Shown here in pieces: positions 28,401-39,989 of a DNA stretch of 64,000 nt (position 1 is its first letter; each line of letters begins with the position of its first letter). The translations under genes and the position numbers were made by a program. Under the pieces are notes generated by a model. The model was not told the origin of the DNA, ran no database searches, and saw only the letters and a program-made list of their open reading frames with translations. The stretch covers positions 8,928,001 through 8,992,000 of the forward strand of contig OU612073.1 of the NCBI GenBank assembly GCA_914767715.1, written 5' to 3'. This DNA comes from Membranipora membranacea. Its lineage: Eukaryota > Bryozoa > Gymnolaemata > Cheilostomatida > Membraniporidae.

Positions 28401-29949
28401 TTTTTAAGCAAAAGTGACCCTAATTAAAACGGACGCTGACGGAGAATGAAAAGCCACAGAGCCAAACGGTTTGCAGATTCGAGATAAGCAGGAGTTGCTC
28501 CTCATCGTGAGGTGAGTTAGAAGCAAATCTATTTTTTGATCCGAGCGAAAAAAAAGCGTGATACCCACCCTTGGTATAATTTTGCAAATTTAAAGTCAGC
28601 TTAATTACCCCCCTATTAAACCGATGATTTCAATATTCTGGATTTAGAATAATGCCGATAAGAGATTGAACTGGTCGGAGTTTGATAAAGATTCGACAGA
28701 GTTTTCATTTTTGAATGGTGGCGTATGGCATGTTTTTTTTAAGCAAAAGTGACCCTAATTAAAACGGACGCTGACGGAGAATGAAAAGCCACAGAGCCAA
28801 ACGGTTTGCAGATTCGAGATAAGCAGGAGTTGCTCCTCATCGTGAGGTGAGTTAGAAGCAAATCTATTTTTTGATCCGAGCGAAAAAAAAGCATGATACC
28901 CACCCTTGGTATAATTTTGCAAATTTAAAGTCAGCTTAATTACCCCCCTATTAAACCGATGATTTCAATATTCTGGATTTAGAATAAGGCCGATAAGAGC
29001 TTGAACTGGTCGGAGTTTGATTAAGATTCGACAGAGTTTTCATTTTTGAATGGTGGCGTATGGCATGTTCTTTTTAAGCAAAAGTGACCCTAATTAAAAC
29101 GAACGCTGACAGAGAATGAAAAGTCACAGAGCCAAACGGTTTGCAGATTCGAGATAAGCAGGAGTTGCTCCTCATCGTGAGGTGAGTTAGAAGCAAATCT
29201 ATTTTTTGATCCGAGCGAACAAAAAGCGTGATACCCACCCTTGGTATAATTTTGCAAATTTAAAGTCAGCTTAATTACCCCCCTATTAAACCGATGATTC
29301 CAATATTCTGGATTTAGAATAAGGCCGATAAGAGCTTGAACTGGTCGGAGTTTGATAAAGATTCGACAGAGTTTTCATTTTTGAATGGTGGCGTATGGCA
29401 TGTTTTTTTTAAGCAAAAGTGACCCTAATTAAAACGGACGCTGACGGAGAATGAAAAGCCACAGAGCCAAACGGTTTGCAGATTCGAGATAAGCAGGAGT
29501 TGCTCCTCATCGTGAGGTGAGTTAGAAGCAAATCTATTTTTTGATCCGAGCGAAAAAAAAGCGTGATACCCACCCTTGGTATAATTTTTCAAATTTAAAG
29601 TCAGCTTAATTACCCCCCTATTAAACCGATGATTTCAATATTCTGGATTTAGAATAAGGCCGATAAGAGCTTGAACTGGTCGGAGTTTGATAACGATTCG
29701 ACAGAGTTTTCATTTTTGAATGGTGGTGTATGGCATGTTTTTTTTAAGCAAAAGTGACCCTAATTAAAACGGACGCTGACGGAGAATAAAAAGCCACAGA
29801 GCCAAACGGTTTGCAGATTCGAGATAAGCAGGAGTTGCTCCTCATCGTGAGGTGAGTTAGAAGCAAATCTATTTTTTGATCCGAGCGGAAAAAAAAGCGT
29901 GATACCCACCCTTGGTATAATTTTGCAAATTTAAAGTCAGCTTAATTAC

Positions 29950-31950
29950 CCCCTATTAAACCGATGATTTCAATATTCTGGATTTAGAATAAGGCCGATA
30001 AGAGCTTGAACTGGTCGGAGTTTGATAAAGATTCGACAGAGTTTTCATTTTTGAATGGTGGCGTATGGCATGTTTTTTTTTAGCAAAAGTGACCCTAATT
30101 AAAACGGACGCTGGCGGAGAATGAAAAGCCACAGAGCCAAACGGTTTGCAGGTTCGAGATAAGCAGGAGTTGCTCCTCATCGTGAGGTGAGTTAGAAGCA
30201 AATCTATTTTTTGATCCGAGCGAAAAAAAAGCGTGATACCCACCCTTTGTATAATTTGGCAAATTTAAAGTCAGCTTAATTACCCCCCTATTAAACCGAT
30301 GATTCCAATATTCTGGATTTAGAATAAGGCCGAAAAGCTTGAACTGGTCAGAGTTTGATAAAGATTCGACAGAGTTTTCATTTTTGAATGGTGGCGTATG
30401 GCATGTTTTTTTTAAGCAAAAGTGACCCTAATTAAAACGGACGCTGACGGAGAATGAAAAGTCACAGAGCCAAACGGTTTGCAGATTCGAGATAAGCAGG
30501 AGTTGCTCCTCATCGTGAGGTGAGTTAGAAGCAAATCTATTTTTTGATCCGAGCGAAAAAAAAGCGTGATACCCACCCTAGGTATAATTTTGCAAATTTA
30601 AAGTCAGCTTAATTACCCCCCTATTAAACCGATGATTTCAATATTCTGGATTTAGAATAAGGCCGATAAGAGCTTGAACTGGTCGGAGTTTGATAAAGAT
30701 TCGACAGAGTTTTCATTTTTGAATGGTGGCGTATGGCATGTTTTTTTTAAGCAAAAGTGACCCTAATTAAAACGGACGCTGACGGAGAATGAAAAGTCAC
30801 AGAGCCAAACGGTTTGCAGATTCGAGATAAGCAGGAGTTGCTCCTCATCGTGAGGTGAGTTAGAAGCAAATCTATTTTTGATCCGAGCGAAAAAAAAGCG
30901 TGATACCCACCCTTGATATAATTTTGCAAATTTAAAGTCAGCTTAATTACCCCCCTATTAAACCGATGATTTCAATATTCTGGATTTAGAATAAGGCCGA
31001 TAAGAGCTTGAACTGGTCGGAGTTTGATAAAGATTCGACAGAGTTTTCATTTTTGAATGGTGGCGTATGGCATGTTTTTTTTTAGCAAAAGTGACCCTAA
31101 TTAAAACGGACGCTGGCGGAGAATGAAAAGCCACAGAGCCAAACGGTTTGCAGGTTCGAGATAAGCAGGAGTTGCTCCTCATCGTGAGGTGAGTTAGAAG
31201 CAAATCTATTTTTTGATCCGAGCGAAAAAAAAGCGTGATACCCACCCTTTGTATAATTTGGCAAATTTAAAGTCAGCTTAATTACCCCCCTATTAAACCG
31301 ATGATTCCAATATTCTGGATTTAGAATAAGGCCGATAAGAGCTTGAACTGGTCAGAGTTTGATAAAGATTCGACAGAGTTTTCATTTTTGAATGGTGGCG
31401 TATGGCATGTTTTTTTTAAGCAAAAGTGACCCTAATTAAAACGGACGCTGACGGAGAATGAAAAGTCACAGAGCCAAACGGTTTGCAGATTCGAGATAAG
31501 CAGGAGTTGCTCCTCATCGTGAGGTGAGTTAGAAGCAAATCTATTTTTTGATCCGAGCGAAAAAAAAGCGTGATACCCACCCTAGGTATAATTTTGCAAA
31601 TTTAAAGTCAGCTTAATTACCCCCCTATTAAACCGATGATATCAATATTCTGGATTTAGAATAAGGCCGATAAGAGCTTGAACTGGTCGGAGTTTGATAA
31701 AGATTCGACAGAGTTTTCATTTTTGAATGGTGGCGTATGGCATGTTTTTTTTAAGCAAAAGTGACCCTAATTAAAACGGACGCTGACGGAGAATGAAAAG
31801 TCACAGAGCCAAACGGTTTGCAGATTCGAGATAAGCAGGAGTTGCTCCTCATCGTGAGGTGAGTTAGAAGCAAATCTATTTTTGATCCGAGCGAAAAAAA
31901 AGCGTGATACCCACCCTTGATATAATTTTGCAAATTTAAAGTCAGCTTAA
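29950..31950. repeat. Tandem duplication of a 3-monomer block
   Basis: The block beginning near 29,956 recurs near 30,958, an offset of 1,002 bp. It carries GCTGGCGGAG, GCAGGTTCGAG, CCCTTTGTATAATTTGGC and GGTCAGAGTTTG in order. The following monomer pair, near 30,747 and 31,751, is 1,004 bp apart. The first copy has a small private deletion near 30,333 (CCGAAAAGC). Confidence 0.85.
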
Positions 31951-32650
31951 TTACCCCCCTATTAAACCGATGATTTCAATATTCTGGATTTAGAATAAGG
32001 CCGATAAGAGCTTGAACTGGTCGGAGTTTGATAAAGATTCGACAGAGTTTTCATTTTTGAATGGTGGCGTATGGCATGTTTTTTTTAGCAAAAGCGACCC
32101 TAATTAAAACGGACGCTGACGGAGAATGAAAAGCCACAGAGCCAAACGGTTTGCAGATTCGAGATAAGCAGGAGTTGCTCCTCATCGTGAGGTGAGTTAG
32201 AAGCAAATCTATTTTTTGATCCGAGCGAAAAAAAAGCGTGATACCCACCCTTGGTACAATTTTGCAAATTTAAAGTCAGCTTAATTACCCCCCTATTAAA
32301 CCGATGATTCCAATATTCTGGATTTAGAATAAGGCCGATAAGAGCTTGAACTGGTCGGAGTTTGATAAAGATTCGACAGAGTTTTCATTTTTGAATGGTG
32401 GCGTATGGCATGTTTTTTTTAAACAAAAGTGACCCTAATTAAAACGGACGCTGACGGAGAATGAAAAGCCACAGAGCCAAACGGTTTGCAGATTCGAGAT
32501 AAGCAGGAGTTGCTCCTCATCGTGAGGTGAGTTAGAAGCAAATCTATTTTTTGATCCGAGCGAAACAAAAGCGTGATACCCACCCTTGGTATAATTTTGC
32601 AAATTTAAAGTCAGCTTAATTACCCCCCTATTAAACCGATGATTCCAATA

Positions 32651-35600
32651 TTCCGGAATTAGAATAAGGCCGATAAGAGCTTGAACTGGTCGGAGTTTGA
32701 TAAAGATTCAACCGAGTTTTATTTTTTGATGGTGCCGTATGGCATAATTTTTTTAAGCAAAAGTGACCCTAATTAAAACGGACGCTGACGGAGAATGAAA
32801 AGCCGCAGAGCCAAACGGGTTGCATATTCGAGATAAGCAGGAGTTGCTCCTCCTCATGAGGTCAGTTAGAAGCAAATCCATTTTTTTTAGCTAGCGAAAA
32901 AAAAGCGTGATACCCACCCTTGGTATAATTTTGCTAATTCAAAGTCAGCTTAATTACCCCCTATTAAACCGATGATTCCACTTTTCTGGAATTAGAATAA
33001 GGCCGATAAGAGCTTGAACTGGTCGGAGTATGATAAAGATTCAACAGAGTCTTTTTTTTTTGATGGTGCCGTATTGCATGTTTTTTTTAAGCAAAAGTGA
33101 CCCTAATTAAAACGGAAGCTGACGGAGAATGAAAAGCCGCAAAGCCAAACGGTTTGCAGATTCGAGATAAGTAGGAGTTGCTCCTCCTAATGAGGTTAGT
33201 TAGAAGCAAATCCATTTTTGATCCGAGCGAAAAAAAAGCGTGATACCCACCCTTGGTACAATTTTGCTAATTTAAAGTCAGCTTAATTACCTCCCTATTA
33301 AACCGATGATTCCAATATTCTGGAATTAGAATAAGGCCGATAAGAGCTTGAACTGGTCGGAGTTTGATAAACATTCAACAGAGTTTTTATTTTTTGATGG
33401 TGCCGTTTGGCATGTTTTTTTTAAGCAAAAGTGACCCTAATTAAAACGGAAGCTGACGGAGAATCAAAAGCCGCAAAGCCAAACGGTTGGCAGATTCGAG
33501 ATAAGCAGGAGTTGCTCCTCCTCATGAGGTTAGTTAGAAGCAAATCCATTTTTTGATCCGAGCGAAAAAAAAGCGTGATACCCACCCTTGGTACAATTTT
33601 GCAAAATTAAAGTCAGCTTATTTACCCCCCTATTAAACCGATGATTCCAATATTCTGGAATTAGAATAAGGCCGATAAGAGCTTGAACTGGTCGGAGTTT
33701 GATAAAGATTCAACCGAGTTTTATTTTTTGATGGTACCGTATGTTTATTTAAGCAAAAGTGCCCCTAATTAAAACGGACGCTGACGGAGAATGAAAGCCC
33801 GCAGAGCCAAACAGTTTGCAGATTCGAGATAAGCAGGAGTTGCTCCTCCTCATGAGGTTAGTTAGAAGCAAATCCATTTTTTGACCCGAGCGAAAAAAAA
33901 GCGTGATACCCACCCTTGGTATAATTTTGCAAATTTAAAGACAGCTTAATTACCCCCCTTATAAACCGATGATTCCAATATTCTGGAATTAGAATAAGGC
34001 CGATAAGAGCTTGAACTGGTCGGAGTTTGATAAAGATTCAACAGAGTCTTTATTTTTTGATGGCGCCGTATTGCATGTTTTTTTTGAGCAAAGGTGACCC
34101 TAATTAAAACGGACGCTGACGGAGAATGCAAAGCCGCAGAGCCAAACGGTTTGCAGATTCGAGATAAGCAGGAGTTGCTCCTCCTCATGAGGTGAGTTAG
34201 AAGCAAATTTATTGTTTGATCCGAGCGAAAAAAAAGCGTGATACCCACCCTTGGTAAAATTTTGCAAATTTAAAGTCAGCTTAATTACCCCCCTATTAAA
34301 CCGATGATTCCAATATTCTGGAATTAGAATAAAGCCGATAAGAGCTTGAACTGGTCTGAGTTTGATAAAGATTCTAGAGAGTTTTTATTTTTTGATGGTG
34401 CCGTATGGCATGTTTTTTTTAAGCAAAAATGACCCTATTTATAACGGACGCTGACGGAGAATGAAAAGCCGCAGAGCCAAACAGTTTGCAGATTCGAGAT
34501 AAGCAGGAGTTGCTCCTCCTCGTGAGGTGAGTTAGAAGCAAATCTATTTCTTGATCCGAGCGGGAAAAAGAGCGTGATACCCACCCTTGGTACAATTTTG
34601 CTAATTTAAAGTCAGCTTAATTACCCCCCTATTAAAGCGATGATTCCAATAGTCTGGAATTAGAATAGGGCCGATGAGAGCTTGAATTGTTCTGAGTTTG
34701 ATAGAGATTCAACAGAGTTTTCATTTTTTGATGGTGCCGTATGGCATGTTTTTTTAAGCAAAAGTGACCCTAATTAAAACGGACGCTGACGGAGAATGAA
34801 AAGCCGCAGAGCCAAACGGTTTAAGGATTCGAGATAAGCAGGAGTTGCTCCTCCTCATGAGGTGAGTTAGAAGCAAATCCATTTTTTGATCCGAGCGAAA
34901 AAAGAGCGTGATACCCACCCTTGGTATAATTTTGCAAATTTAAATTCAGCTTAATCACCCCCCTACTAAACCGATGATTCCAATAGTCTGGAATTAAAAT
35001 AAGGCCGATAACAGCTTGAACTGGTCGGAGTTTGATAAAGATTCAACCGAGTTTTATTTTTTGATGGTGCCGTATGGCATAATTTTTTTAAGCAAAAGTG
35101 AACCTAATTAAAACGGACGCTGACGGAGAATGAAAAGCCGCAGAGCCAAACGGTTTGCAGATTCGAGATAAGCAGGAGTTGCTCCTCCTCATGAGGTGAG
35201 TTAGAAGCAAATCCATTTTTTTTACCGAGCGAAAAAAAAGCGTGATACCCACCCTTGGTATACTTTCGCTAATTCAAAGTCAGCTTAATTACCCCCTATT
35301 AAACCGATGATTCCACTTTTCTGGAATTAGAATAAGGCCGATGAGAGCTTGAACTGGTCGGAGTATGATAAAGATTCAACAGAGTCTTTTTTTTTTGATG
35401 TTGCCGTATTGCATGTTTTTTTTAAGCAAAAGTGACCCTAATTAAAACGGAAGCTGACGGAGAATGAAAAGCCGCAAAGCCAAACGGTTTGCAGATTCGA
35501 GATAAGCAGGAGTTGCTCCTCCTAATCAGGTTAGTTAGAAGCAAATCCATTTTTGATCCGAGCGAAAAAAAAGTGTGATACCCACCCTTGGTACAATTTT

Positions 35601-38600
35601 GCTAATTTAAAGTCAGCTTAATTACCCCCCTATTAAAGCGATGATTCCAATAGTCTGGAATTAGAATAGGGCCGATGAGAGCTTGAATTGGTCTGAGTTT
35701 GATAGAGATTCAACAGAGTTTTCATTTTTTGATGGTGCCGTATGGCATGTTTTTTTTAAGCAAAGGTGACCCTAATTTAAACGGACGCTGACGAAGAATG
35801 AAAAGCCGCAGAGCCAAACGTTTTGCAGGTTCGAGATAAGCAGGAGTTGCTCCTCCTCATGAGGTGAGTTAGAAGCAAATCTATTTCTTGATCCGAGCGG
35901 GAAAAAAAGAGTGATACCCTCCCTTGGTATAATTTTGCAAATTTAAAGTCAGCTTAATTACCCCCTATTAAACCGATGATTCCAATAGTCTGGAATTAGA
36001 ATAGGGCCGATGAGAGCTTGAATTGGACTGAGTTTGATAGAGATTCAACAGAGTTTTCATTTTTTGATGGTGCCGTATGGCATGTTTTTTTTAAGCAAAG
36101 GTGACCCTAATTTAAACGGATGCTGACGAAGAATGAAAAGCCGCAGAGCCAAACGTTTTGCAGATTCGAGATAAGCAGGAGTTGCTCCTCCTCATGAGGT
36201 GAGTTAGAAGGAAATCTTTTTTTGATCCGAGCGAAAAAAAAGCGTGATACCCACCCTTGGTATAATTTTGCAAAGTTAAATTCAGCTTAATCACCCCCCT
36301 ACTAAACCGATGATTCCAATAGTCTGGAATTAAAATAAGGCCGATAACAGCTTGAACTGGTCGGAGTTTGATAAAGATTCGACAGAGTCTTTTTTTTTTG
36401 ATGGTGCCGTATTGCATGTTTTTTTTAAGCAAAAGTGACCCTAATTAAAACGGACGCTGACGGAGAATGAAAAGCGGCAGAACCAAACGATTTGCAGATT
36501 CGAGATAAGCAGGAGTTGCTCCTCCTTATGAGGTTAGTTAGAAGCAAATCCATTTTTTGATCCGAGCAAAAAAAAAGCGTGATACCCACCCTTGGTATAA
36601 TTTCGCAAATTTAAAGTCAGCTTAATTACCCCCCTATTAAACCGATGATTCCAATATTCTGGAATTAGAATAAGGCCGATAAGAGCTTGAACTGGTCGGA
36701 GTTTGATAAAGATTCAACCGACTTTAATTTTTTGATGGTGCCGTATGTTTATTTAAGCAAAAGTGCCCCTAATTAAAACGGACGCTGACCGAGAATGAAA
36801 ACCCGCAGAGCCAAACAGTTTGCAGATTCGAGATAAGCAGGAGTTGCTCCTCCTCATGAGGTTAGTTAGAAGCAAATCTATTTTTTGACCCGAGCGAAAA
36901 AAAAGCGTGATACCCACCCTTGGTATAATTTTGCTAATTCAAAGTCAGCTTAATTACCCCCCTATTAAACCGATGTTTCCAATATTCTGGAATTAGAATA
37001 AGGCCGATAAGAGCTTGAACTGGTCGGAGTTTGATAAAGATTCAACAGAGTCTTTATTTATTGATGGTGCCGTATGGCATGTTTTTTTTAAGCAAAAGTG
37101 ACCCTAATTAAAACGGACGCTGACGGAGAATGAAAAGCGGCAGAGCCAAATGATTTGCAGATTCGAGATAAGCAGGAGTTGCTCCTCCCCATGAGGTCAG
37201 TTAGAAGCAAATCCATTTTTTTTACCGAGCGAAAAAAAAGCGTGATACCCACCCTTGGTATAATTTTGCTAATTCAAAGTCAGCTTAATTACCCCCCTAT
37301 TAAACCGATGTTTCCAATATTCTGGAATTAGAATAAGGCCGATAAGAGCTTGAACTGGTCTGAGTTTGATAAAGATTCAACAGAGTCTTTATTTATTGAT
37401 GGTGCCGTATGGCATGTTTTTTTTAAGCAAAAGTGACCCTAATTAAAACGGACGCTGACGGAGAATGAAAAGCGGCAGAGCCAAATGATTTGCAGATTCG
37501 AGATAAGCAGGAGTTGCTCCTCCCCATGAGGTCAGTTAGAAGCAAATCCATTTTTTTTACCGAGCGAAAAAAAAGCGTGATACCCACCCTTGGTACAATT
37601 TTGCTAATTTAAAGTTAGCTTAATTACCCCCTATTAAACCGATGATTCCAATATTCTGGAATTAGAATAAGGCCGATAAGAACTTGAACTGGTCGGAGTT
37701 TGATAAACATTCAACAGAGTTTTTATTTTTTGATGGTGCCGTTTGGCATTTTTTTTAAGCAAAAGTGACCCTAATTAAAACGAAAGCTGACGGAGAATCA
37801 AAAGCCGCAAAGCCAAACGGTTGGCAGATTCGAGATAAGCAGGAGTTGCTCCTCCTCATGAGGTTAGTTAGAAGCAAATCCATTTTTTGATCCGAGCGAA
37901 AAAAAAGCGTGATACCCACCCTTGGTATAATTTTGCAAATTTAACTTCAGCTTAATCACCCCCCTACTAAACCGATGATTCCAATAGTCTGGAATTAAAA
38001 TAAGGCCGATAACAGCTTGAACTGGTCGGAGTCTGATAAAGATTCAACAGAGTTTTTATTTTTTGATGGTGCCGTATGGCATGTTTTTTTTAAGCAAAAG
38101 TGACCCTAATTAAAACGGACGCTGACGGAGAATGAAATGCGGCAGAACCAAACGATTTGCAGATTCGAGATAAGCAGGAGTTGCTCCTCCTCATGAGGTT
38201 AGTTAGAAGCAAATCTATTATTTGATCCGAGCGAAAAAAAAGCGTGATACCCACCCTTGGTATAATTTCGCAAATTTAAAGTCAGCTTAATTACCCCCCT
38301 ATTAAACCGATGATTCCAATATTCTGGAATTAGAATGAGGCCGATAAGAGCTTGAACTGGTCGGAGTTTGATAAAGATTCAACAGAGTCTTTATTTTTTG
38401 ATGGTACCATATGGCATGTTATTTTTAAGCGAAAGTGAGCCTAATCAAAACGAACGTTGACGGAGAATGAAGAGCCACAGAGCCAAACGGTTTGCAGATT
38501 CGAGATAAGCAGGAGTTGCTCCTCCTCATGAGGTTAGTTTGAAGCAAATCTATTTTTTGATCCGAGCGAAAAAAAAGCGTGATACCCACCCTTGGTATAA

Positions 38601-39250
38601 TTTTGCAAATTTAAAGTCAGCTTAATTACCCCCCTAATAAACCGATGATTCCAATATTCTTGAATTAGAATAAGGCCGATAAGATTGAACTGGTCGGAGG
38701 TTGATAAAGATTCAACAGAGTCTTTATTTTTTGATGGTACCGTATGGCATGTTTTTTTATAGCAAAAGTGGCCCTAATTAAAACGGACGCTGACGGAGAA
38801 TGAAAAGCCGACGAGCCGAACGGTTTGCAGATTCGAGATAAGCAGGAGTTGCTCCTCCTCATGAGGTTAGTTAGAAGCAAATCTATCCTTTGATCCGAGC
38901 GAAAAAAAAGCGTGATACCCACCCTCGGTATAATTTTGCAAATTTAAAGTCAGCTTAATTACCCCCCTATTAAACCGATGATTCCAATATTCTGGAATTA
39001 GAATAAGGCCGATAAGAGCTTGAACTGGTTGGAGTTTGATAAAGATTCAATAGAGTTTTTATTTTTTAATGGTGTCACATGGCATGTTTTTTTTAGCAAA
39101 ATTGACCCTTATTAAAACGGACGCTGATGGAGAATGAAAAGCTGCAGAGCCAAACGGTTTGCAGATTCGAGATAAGCAGGAGTTGCTCCTCCTCATGAGG
39201 TGAGTTAGAATCAAATCTATGTTTTGATCCGAGCGAAAAAATAGCGTGAT
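32651..39250. repeat. Diverged edge domain of the same satellite array
   Basis: About 20 monomers in the same orientation and register as the homogeneous domain, but forming a distinct, more variable subfamily. Diagnostic changes are TCTGGAATTAG for TCTGGATTTAG, GATGGTGCCGTATGG for GAATGGTGGCGTATGG, AGCCGCAGAGCC for AGCCACAGAGCC, and CTCCTCCTCATGAGG for CTCCTCATCGTGAGG. The switch is abrupt, within one monomer around 32,640-32,750. Copies here differ from each other by many substitutions and small indels, and some share blocks, for example 32,950-33,130 with 35,290-35,470. Higher divergence at an array edge is what unequal crossing-over models predict. The last monomer stops at about 39,250. 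Confidence 0.96.
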
Positions 39251-39251
39251 A

Positions 39252-39377
39252 ACCGATTCACCCCAGCTGTGACAAATTATATCTTAGTGATTGTTAGTCA
39301 CTGGCTTCAAGATTGGTCTCCAAACGCAACTGTTGATCTCTAGACCGTGGGGATGATCAGCCTTCAAACAGGATAAG
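39252..39377. repeat. 126 bp dispersed repeat, copy 1, abutting the satellite edge
   Basis: From ACCGATTCACCCCAGC to GGATAAG this copy is nearly identical to 39,864-39,989, which is 612 bp away in the same orientation; one clear difference is TATATCT versus TAAATCT. It begins within a base or two of the last satellite monomer. No coding potential or terminal repeats were recognised. Confidence 0.88.
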
Positions 39378-39523
39378 CGTTGGCCTCCAAATCGTTCAAT
39401 AAGGGTCTTTCACTCCACATGGTGTCCCAATGACACTCTTTCCACTCTATCTACAACTATACTAAACAAAGTGTGAGTACAGACATGTAGGGTGGTAAAC
39501 GGGGATGCTGGAGGGTTTTTTAA

Positions 39524-39765
39524 TATTCTGAGCTCCACTGTAAATTGGTCAGAGGTAAAGCAATGAAAGGAAGGTTATGACCTCAATATGTATGTAGTTG
39601 GTTAGCCAATCAGGACCACATACCAGACTTCAAAGTAGGTTTTTAGACATTAGTCTGTGAGACACGCATATCAGGAGGGGGGGCCTGTGAATCAAGGAGG
39701 GCCAACTCCAAAATATACAACAATTTAAATCTAAAAAATCCATTTTGCAAAACGTTAATTTTTTC
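39524..39765. repeat. Dispersed repeat, copy 1 (second copy at 44,553-44,819)
   Basis: The stretch from TATTCTGAGCTCCACTG to AACGTTAATTTTTTC matches 44,553-44,819 closely. It lacks an 8 bp segment (TTTGCACC) and a segment of about 20-25 bp (containing CATGGACTGTG) that the other copy has. Class unknown: I see no RNA polymerase III boxes or terminal inverted repeats. Confidence 0.8.
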
Positions 39766-39863
39766 TCATGTCAATTATTGCTGCCTAATCAATCAACGGG
39801 CTGCAACTTCATCATTTGATTCAGGTATTTATTTGTACAACACATCAAAACATTTTGGTGAAT

Positions 39864-39989
39864 ACCGATTCACCCCAGCTGTGACAAATTAAATCTTAGT
39901 GATTGTTAGTCACTGGCTTCAAGATTGGTCTCCAAACGCAACTGTTGATCTCTAGACCGTGGGGATGATCAGCCTTCAAACAGGATAAG
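39864..39989. repeat. 126 bp dispersed repeat, copy 2
   Basis: Direct repeat of 39,252-39,377. The 486 bp between the two copies is largely filled by a second, unrelated dispersed repeat at 39,524-39,765. Confidence 0.88.

Larger units (their letters stand above)
1..32650. repeat. Homogeneous domain of a ~335 bp satellite array
   Basis: About 97 head-to-tail copies of one monomer, all in one orientation. The motif TGACGGAGAATGAAAAG recurs at 1, 334, 667, 1002 and onward, a step of 333-335 bp. Neighbouring copies differ by only a few substitutions and by length changes in three homopolymer tracts: T7-10 after GGCATG, A7-9 after CCGAGCG, and C4-6 before TATTAAAC. Two linked subtypes intermix, one with AAGCAAAAGTGACC (often with AAGTCACAG) and one with TTAGCAAAAGCGACC. 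A monomer carries about 14 CpGs, close to the number expected for its base composition. The array continues past the left edge of the window, so its length and far boundary are unknown. No gene, transposon or unique sequence interrupts it. Confidence 0.98.

Noticed and set aside
184-38922. Dozens of 60-106 codon minus-strand ORFs in the satellite as a small-protein gene family
   Set aside because: They track single-base and homopolymer changes in a tandem repeat whose period is not a multiple of three. Neighbouring copies lose the frame freely, and there is no promoter, splice or domain evidence.
1-39250. CRISPR array
   Set aside because: The repeat unit is 335 bp with no variable spacers and the host is a eukaryote; this is a satellite.
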